Positions 5,167 to 8,958 of a stretch of 8,958 bases of DNA are shown piece by piece. Numbering within the stretch: position 1 is the stretch's first letter; every line of letters begins with the position of its first letter. Below the pieces are notes generated by a model, which saw only the letters and a program-made list of their open reading frames with translations, was not told the DNA's origin and did no database searches. Source of the DNA: an uncultured Eubacteriales bacterium (GTDB taxonomy: Bacteria; Bacillota; Clostridia; Lachnospirales; CAG-274); NCBI GenBank assembly GCA_905201505.1, contig CAJKOJ010000075.1:1-8958 (forward strand), written 5' to 3'. The translations under genes and the position numbers were made by a program.

Positions 5167-6318
5167 TTAAAGCATATTTGTTCCGTCAATACTGCCCTTT
5201 ATGCTGAGATATTCTGCAATTGTTTTAGCAATGTCACTAAATGTTTCTCTTGTTCCTAAGTTTTGCGGTTTTACATTTTTTCCGTACATAAGGAGCAGTG
5301 CATGCTCTCTTGAATGGTCTGTTGACGGTGTTGTAGGGTCACAACCATGGTCACTGGTTATAAAAAGTATGTCTTCATCCTTCATTGATGAAAGTATGCG
5401 GGGCAGATTGTTGTCAAAATATTGAAGTGATTCTGCAAAGCCATTTACATCATTTCTATGTCCGTAAAGCATATCTGTGTCTACAAGATTTGTAAATATA
5501 ATTCCCTCAAAATCCTCATTAATGTATTTTATAGTTTGCTCTATGCCTTCTGCATTTGTATGAGTGTGCACGGACTTTGTAATGCCCCTGTTGCTGAATA
5601 TATCCTCAATTTTGCCTACACAGGCAACGGTTTTGCCCTGCTCTGACGCATAATCCAATATTGTTGGTGCAATGGGAGCAAGTGAAAAATCTTTTCTGTT
5701 TTGTGTTCTTTTGTAATTGCCTGAAGTGCCTGTAAATGGTCTTGCAATTACTCTTGCAACTCCGTGTTTGCCCTGAAGCTGTTTTCTGGCAATTTCACAT
5801 ATATGATACAGTTCTTCTAAAGGAATAACTTCTTCGTGAGCTGCTATCTGAAAAACACTGTCAGCAGATGTGTAAACAATAGGAAATCCGGTCTTAACGT
5901 GCTCATCTCCTAAATCCTGAATAATAACTGTGCCGGAAGCGGCATAGTTGCCAAGGATTTTTCTGCCTATTTCCTTTTCAAAAGATTTTATTACTTCATC
6001 GGGAAAGCCATCGGGATAAGTGGGAAAAGGTATGTCTAAGTGTATACCGCTTATTTCCCAATGTCCTGTTGTAGTATCTTTGCCTTTTGAACGTTCTTTC
6101 ATTCTGCCGTAAGCTCCTGTAGGGTTATCTGTTTTTTCATATATATTATATCCGTCAATAAGACCTAAGCCAAGAGAACACATATTTTTAAGGTCCAGTT
6201 CCGGTTTTTGTTGTTTTACGTGCATAAGGGTATTGCTTCCAACGTCTCCGTATTCCGGGGCATCGGGAAGTTCTCCTATGCCTACGGCATCAAGTACTAT
6301 TATTATAGCTCTTTTCAT
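5167..6318 (-). CDS. deoB: Phosphopentomutase
   Basis: Interconverts (deoxy)ribose 1-phosphate and 5-phosphate in the cytoplasm, linking nucleoside breakdown to the pentose phosphate pathway. It is a 383-residue member of the alkaline phosphatase superfamily, close to the family length of about 390. Visible active-site elements: D10 in IIIVLDAVGIGELPDA, the phospho-acceptor T82 in GKDTTTGHWE, D282 and H287 in DTDMLYGHRND, D323-H324 in TSDHG, and H335 in STDHSREH. By comparison with the characterised Bacillus enzyme these are the two-manganese site. The segment between about 95 and 210 is the cap domain typical of DeoB. The ATG at 6318 has GGAGG seven bases upstream (complement of 6326-6330). 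It is the second gene of an operon, 23 bases after pdp, whose product supplies its substrate. No deoC is present in the window. Confidence 0.97.
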   Translation of the reverse strand: MKRAIIIVLDAVGIGELPDAPEYGDVGSNTLMHVKQQKPELDLKNMCSLGLGLIDGYNIYEKTDNPTGAYGRMKERSKGKDTTTGHWEISGIHLDIPFPTYPDGFPDEVIKSFEKEIGRKILGNYAASGTVIIQDLGDEHVKTGFPIVYTSADSVFQIAAHEEVIPLEELYHICEIARKQLQGKHGVARVIARPFTGTSGNYKRTQNRKDFSLAPIAPTILDYASEQGKTVACVGKIEDIFSNRGITKSVHTHTNAEGIEQTIKYINEDFEGIIFTNLVDTDMLYGHRNDVNGFAESLQYFDNNLPRILSSMKDEDILFITSDHGCDPTTPSTDHSREHALLLMYGKNVKPQNLGTRETFSDIAKTIAEYLSIKGSIDGTNML

Positions 6319-6341
6319 ATTTATACCTCCGGTATTGTCAC

Positions 6342-7646
6342 TTATTTTATAATTTCATATATCAGTGGTTTTTCTTCAGGCTGATAAGGTGTGATTTTTA
6401 TCGCCTGCTTTATAATATTATTAGCTTCTTTGCATTTATTATCATTGTCTGCAAAAATTCTTGCTAATATTTCTCCTTTGCTTACCTTATCACCGACTCT
6501 TTTCTTTAGCATAATTCCTGCTCCGTGGTCAATTGTGTCGTTTTTAGTTTCTCTGCCTGCACCTGTGACAAATGCAGCTTTACCTATCATAAAGGCGTCA
6601 ATTTCACAAATATAGCCTGAAACCTCTGAAATAAGGGCAGATTTACACTTTCTTTGAGGGAAAAGAGAATAATTGTCAATTACAGCAGGATTTCCCCCTT
6701 GCAAAGAAATTAACTCTGAAAATTTAAAAAGACCTTTACCGTTTTTAATATTTTCATTAAGCATATAATATGCACTTTTTACATCAGCGGCTATTCCACC
6801 CATAATAAGCATTTCGGCACCAAGGGCAAGTGATACATCTTTTAAATCACCGCTTCTGTTGCCTTTAAGTATTTCAATGGCTTCAATTACTTCAACACTG
6901 TTGCCTACATTTAAGCCCAAAGGCTGATCCATATTAGTAATAAGGGCTGTTACCTTTTTGTTAAGTTTTTTGCCAAGGCTTATCATTTCTTCTGCAAGTG
7001 CCTTTGCATCATCAAGCGTTTTCATAAACGCACCTTTGCCGCATTTTACATCAAGAACAATGCCGTCTGCACCGCCTGCAAGTTTTTTGCTCATTATGCT
7101 TGAAGCTATAAGAGGCAGACTTTCTACTGTGCCTGTTACATCTCTTAAAGCATATAAGTATTTATCAGCCGGAGCCAGATCCTCTGTTTGTCCCATTACT
7201 ACAATGTGGTTATTATTAACTTGTTCTTTGGCTTTATCAATACTTACATTCACATTAAAGCCGGGTATGGATTCAAGTTTGTCAAGGGTTCCGCCTGTAT
7301 GACCCAGACCTCTGCCTGACATTTTAATAACAGGCAGACCTAAGGAGGCAACAAGGGGAGCAAGAACAAGGGTAGTTGTGTCCGCTACACCACCTGTGCT
7401 GTGCTTGTCAATTTTAAAACCTGAAATACTGCTTAAATCAAGGACTTTACCTGAATTGGTCATTGCCATTGTTAAATCGGCTGTTTCTCTGTCTGTAAGG
7501 GAGTTAAGGCAGATTGCCATAAGCATTGCGGCAGTTTGATAATCAGGAATGGTTTTTGCTGTTACACCCTGTACAAAGAAATTTATTTCTTCTGTTGTAA
7601 GTTCAAGTTTATCTCTTTTCTTTATTATTAAATCAACTGTATTCAT
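6342..7646 (-). CDS. pdp: Pyrimidine-nucleoside phosphorylase
   Basis: Splits uridine, deoxyuridine and thymidine with phosphate into the base and (deoxy)ribose 1-phosphate, which the next gene, deoB, isomerises. The protein has 434 residues, matching the 433-435 of Bacillus-type Pdp. Phosphate-site motif K81-H82-S83-T84-G85-G86-V87; family signature S110-GRGLGHTGGTLDKLE (110-125); base-recognition residues R168, S183 and K187, as in the Geobacillus enzyme. The alpha domain lies at the N-terminus and the C-terminal alpha/beta lobe contains GAGRETKNDTIDHGAGI. I call it Pdp rather than the enterobacterial thymidine phosphorylase DeoA from lineage and length; activity on uridine is inferred. The ATG at 7646 follows AAAGGA by about eight bases. 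It is the first gene of the pdp-deoB operon and is divergent from ispD. Confidence 0.96.
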   Translation of the reverse strand: MNTVDLIIKKRDKLELTTEEINFFVQGVTAKTIPDYQTAAMLMAICLNSLTDRETADLTMAMTNSGKVLDLSSISGFKIDKHSTGGVADTTTLVLAPLVASLGLPVIKMSGRGLGHTGGTLDKLESIPGFNVNVSIDKAKEQVNNNHIVVMGQTEDLAPADKYLYALRDVTGTVESLPLIASSIMSKKLAGGADGIVLDVKCGKGAFMKTLDDAKALAEEMISLGKKLNKKVTALITNMDQPLGLNVGNSVEVIEAIEILKGNRSGDLKDVSLALGAEMLIMGGIAADVKSAYYMLNENIKNGKGLFKFSELISLQGGNPAVIDNYSLFPQRKCKSALISEVSGYICEIDAFMIGKAAFVTGAGRETKNDTIDHGAGIMLKKRVGDKVSKGEILARIFADNDNKCKEANNIIKQAIKITPYQPEEKPLIYEIIK

Positions 7647-7695
7647 ATACTCATTCCTTTCTGATACAGAACTGTTAATATTTGTCTGTATTTAT

Positions 7696-7724
7696 AGTAT
7701 AAGCTTGCAAAAAGAAAATATCAA
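7696..7724 (-). promoter_or_regulatory. Promoter of the pdp-deoB operon
   Basis: On the minus strand TTGATA (complement of 7719-7724), 17 bases and TATACT (complement of 7696-7701) form a near-consensus sigma-A promoter. The start would be near 7689, about 43 bases before the pdp ATG. It is interlocked with the ispD promoter on the other strand. No catabolite-response palindrome or deoR-type operator was recognised. Confidence 0.7.
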
Positions 7725-7733
7725 TGATAAAAT
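7705..7733 (+). promoter_or_regulatory. Promoter of ispD
   Basis: TTGCAA (7705-7710), 17 bases and TAAAAT (7728-7733) with an extended TG at 7725-7726 form a good sigma-A promoter. The start would be near 7740, leaving a leader of only about 16 bases that contains little more than the AGAGGTG ribosome site (7741-7747). Confidence 0.65.
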
Positions 7734-7755
7734 CAAATTAAGAGGTGAAGAAATT

Positions 7756-8457
7756 ATGAAGAGCAGTGTTATAATTGTTGCAGCAGGAAGCGGAAAGAGA
7801 ATGAAATCTGCAATTGCAAAGCAATATATTGAATTAAAAGGAAGAACTATATTAAGCTATACTGTAGATACATTTAATAAAAGTGATAATATAGATGAAA
7901 TAATACTTGTGATAAGTAAGGATGCAAAAGATTTTGTTAAAAATGAAATTGTAAAAAAATATAATTTTGAAAAAGTTAAAGCTGTTGTTGAGGGCGGAAA
8001 AGAAAGACAGGATTCTGTATACAATGGCTTAATGGCTGTAAGCGGTGACTGTGACACTGTACTTATACATGATGGGGTAAGACCATTTGTGGCAGATAAA
8101 TACATTGCTGAGCTTGAAAGTGTTGCTATGGAATTTGGAGGTTGTGTTCTTGGGGCACCTGTAAAGGATACTATAAAAGTATGTGACGAGTGCGGCAATA
8201 TTATAAATACACCAAAAAGGGATTCACTTTGGCTTGCACAAACTCCTCAGTGTTTTAAATACGATATTATAATGAAGGCATATAAAAATGCAAGGAGTGA
8301 GGGAATAACGGGAACAGATGATTCTATGCTTGCTGAAAGGCTTGGTATAAAAATTAAAATGGTTAAAGGTGACTATAATAATATTAAAATAACAACTCCT
8401 GAGGATTTATACATTGGGGAAATCATACTTGAAAATATGATTAAAGGAAGAGAGTAA
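7756..8457 (+). CDS. ispD: 2-C-methyl-D-erythritol 4-phosphate cytidylyltransferase
   Basis: Third step of the MEP (non-mevalonate) isoprenoid pathway: it couples CTP and methylerythritol 4-phosphate to give CDP-methylerythritol in the cytoplasm. The 233-residue length matches the family. Visible motifs: the CTP-binding loop A9-A10-G-S-G-K-R-M16 with K22-Q23, H105-D-G-V-R-P110, the APVKDTIK segment, the TPKRDSLWLAQTPQCF segment, TDDSMLAERLG, and the closing GDYNNIKITTPEDL. The open frame extends upstream to 7549, but the ATG at 7756 is chosen because AGAGGTG stands eight bases before it, the promoter ends at 7733, and MKSSVIIVAAGSGKRM is the normal N-terminus. It is translationally coupled to the next gene by a TAATG overlap and divergent from pdp. 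Confidence 0.97.
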   Translation: MKSSVIIVAAGSGKRMKSAIAKQYIELKGRTILSYTVDTFNKSDNIDEIILVISKDAKDFVKNEIVKKYNFEKVKAVVEGGKERQDSVYNGLMAVSGDCDTVLIHDGVRPFVADKYIAELESVAMEFGGCVLGAPVKDTIKVCDECGNIINTPKRDSLWLAQTPQCFKYDIIMKAYKNARSEGITGTDDSMLAERLGIKIKMVKGDYNNIKITTPEDLYIGEIILENMIKGRE

Positions 8458-8958
8458 TGGGAAAAGTAAGAAATAACATTAGGCAAGCAATAATAGTATA
8501 TCTATTAGTTATGGTAGTAAGAATAGTTTTATTGTACTTTGCAAAGTACAATGATATTTTTATGCTTGCAGTATTGATTATAGATAGTATACTGACAGGA
8601 AGTTTGTATTGGTATTGTATAAGAATTTACAGAAATGAGGATAAACCTATAAGTGCTTTTTCAGACGGTATTAAAAGCGGCGGCTGGCTGGTGATACTTA
8701 ACCTTGTTGAAACTATGGCAAAAGCAGCAGTTTCATTTTTTATAATGGGTGTTTTGTATCTGTTTGTAAATGTAATTTGCGGTGAGGGGAAAAGCAGTTT
8801 TTTTTATCTGTGTTATGCAGCGGGAATGCCAATAGCTGTGCTTTTTGAGCTGACACAGCTTATATATTATGATAACAGAGATAAAGGACCACTTGCTGCT
8901 GTCTTTGGCAGTATAGAAAATGTTAAGAAAAATTATAAAAAGTTTTTAATATTGTATA
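8457..8958 (+). CDS. Integral membrane protein, partial (runs off the window)
   Basis: The ATG at 8457 shares one base with the ispD stop (TAATG), and the frame stays open for 167 codons to the window end, so the C-terminus is missing. I do not recognise a family. Four hydrophobic stretches look like membrane helices: about 11-29 (IIVYLLVMVVRIVLLYF), 35-54 (IFMLAVLIIDSILTGSLYWY), 78-102 (LVILNLVETMAKAAVSFFIMGVLYLF) and 115-138 (SFFYLCYAAGMPIAVLFELTQLIY). The short loop between helices 2 and 3 (IRIYRNEDKPISAFSDGIKSGG) and the basic tail (NVKKNYKKF) would both be cytoplasmic by the positive-inside rule. The overlap suggests co-expression with ispD, but no link to isoprenoid synthesis can be read from the sequence. 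Confidence 0.8.
   Translation, partial: MGKVRNNIRQAIIVYLLVMVVRIVLLYFAKYNDIFMLAVLIIDSILTGSLYWYCIRIYRNEDKPISAFSDGIKSGGWLVILNLVETMAKAAVSFFIMGVLYLFVNVICGEGKSSFFYLCYAAGMPIAVLFELTQLIYYDNRDKGPLAAVFGSIENVKKNYKKFLILY

Noticed and set aside
7549..7755. N-terminal extension of ispD starting at 7549
   Set aside because: It runs antisense through the start of pdp, precedes the ispD promoter, and the ATG at 7756 has the ribosome site and the family N-terminus.

Overview
The window looks like DNA from a low-GC Gram-positive anaerobe of the Clostridia (Lachnospiraceae-like). The reasons are the strong AAGGAGG-type ribosome binding sites, the NEAT (heme/iron) domains, the bacillus/clostridium-type pyrimidine-nucleoside phosphorylase and the MEP-pathway gene ispD. 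No taxonomic search was possible. The window falls into two parts with different base composition. The left part (about 1-3200) is near 50% GC where counted (2341-2400 is 30/60). The right part (about 3210-8958) is AT-rich (4141-4200 is 22/60; 7921-7980 is 9/60). The change falls inside one open reading frame, where a secreted NEAT protein is joined in frame to a tyrosyl-tRNA synthetase lacking its first ~14 residues. I think this is either a contig chimera or a real recombination junction, and I do not read the fusion as a functional protein.

Left part: a LysR-type regulator (minus strand) is divergent from a 276-residue regulator (plus strand). A 195-base intergenic region between them holds good promoters for both. 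The second regulator is the most interesting gene. It starts with a DtxR/MarR-like winged helix, has no signal peptide or membrane segment, and ends in what looks like a NEAT domain. NEAT domains are normally extracellular heme-binding modules, so this would be a cytoplasmic one-component heme or porphyrin sensor. The same palindrome (AGTTAGT-N4-ACTAACT) covers its own promoter and lies just upstream of the next gene, which encodes an exported NEAT protein. That suggests a small autoregulated heme-responsive regulon. After the regulator come a terminator and an unusual set of four alternating ATACC/GGTAT segments.

Right part: the synthetase portion ends at a strong terminator. It is followed by a well-formed promoter, a leader with a hairpin and a possible 17-codon leader peptide, and a GNAT acetyltransferase whose expected ATG appears to be ATA. 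A strong 12-bp-stem terminator separates it from the convergent pdp-deoB operon (minus strand), which releases sugar 1-phosphates from pyrimidine nucleosides and isomerises them to 5-phosphates. Interlocked divergent promoters then drive pdp leftwards and ispD (isoprenoid synthesis) rightwards. ispD overlaps by one base a membrane-protein gene that runs off the window end.

No rRNA, tRNA, CRISPR array, transposase or T-box was seen.
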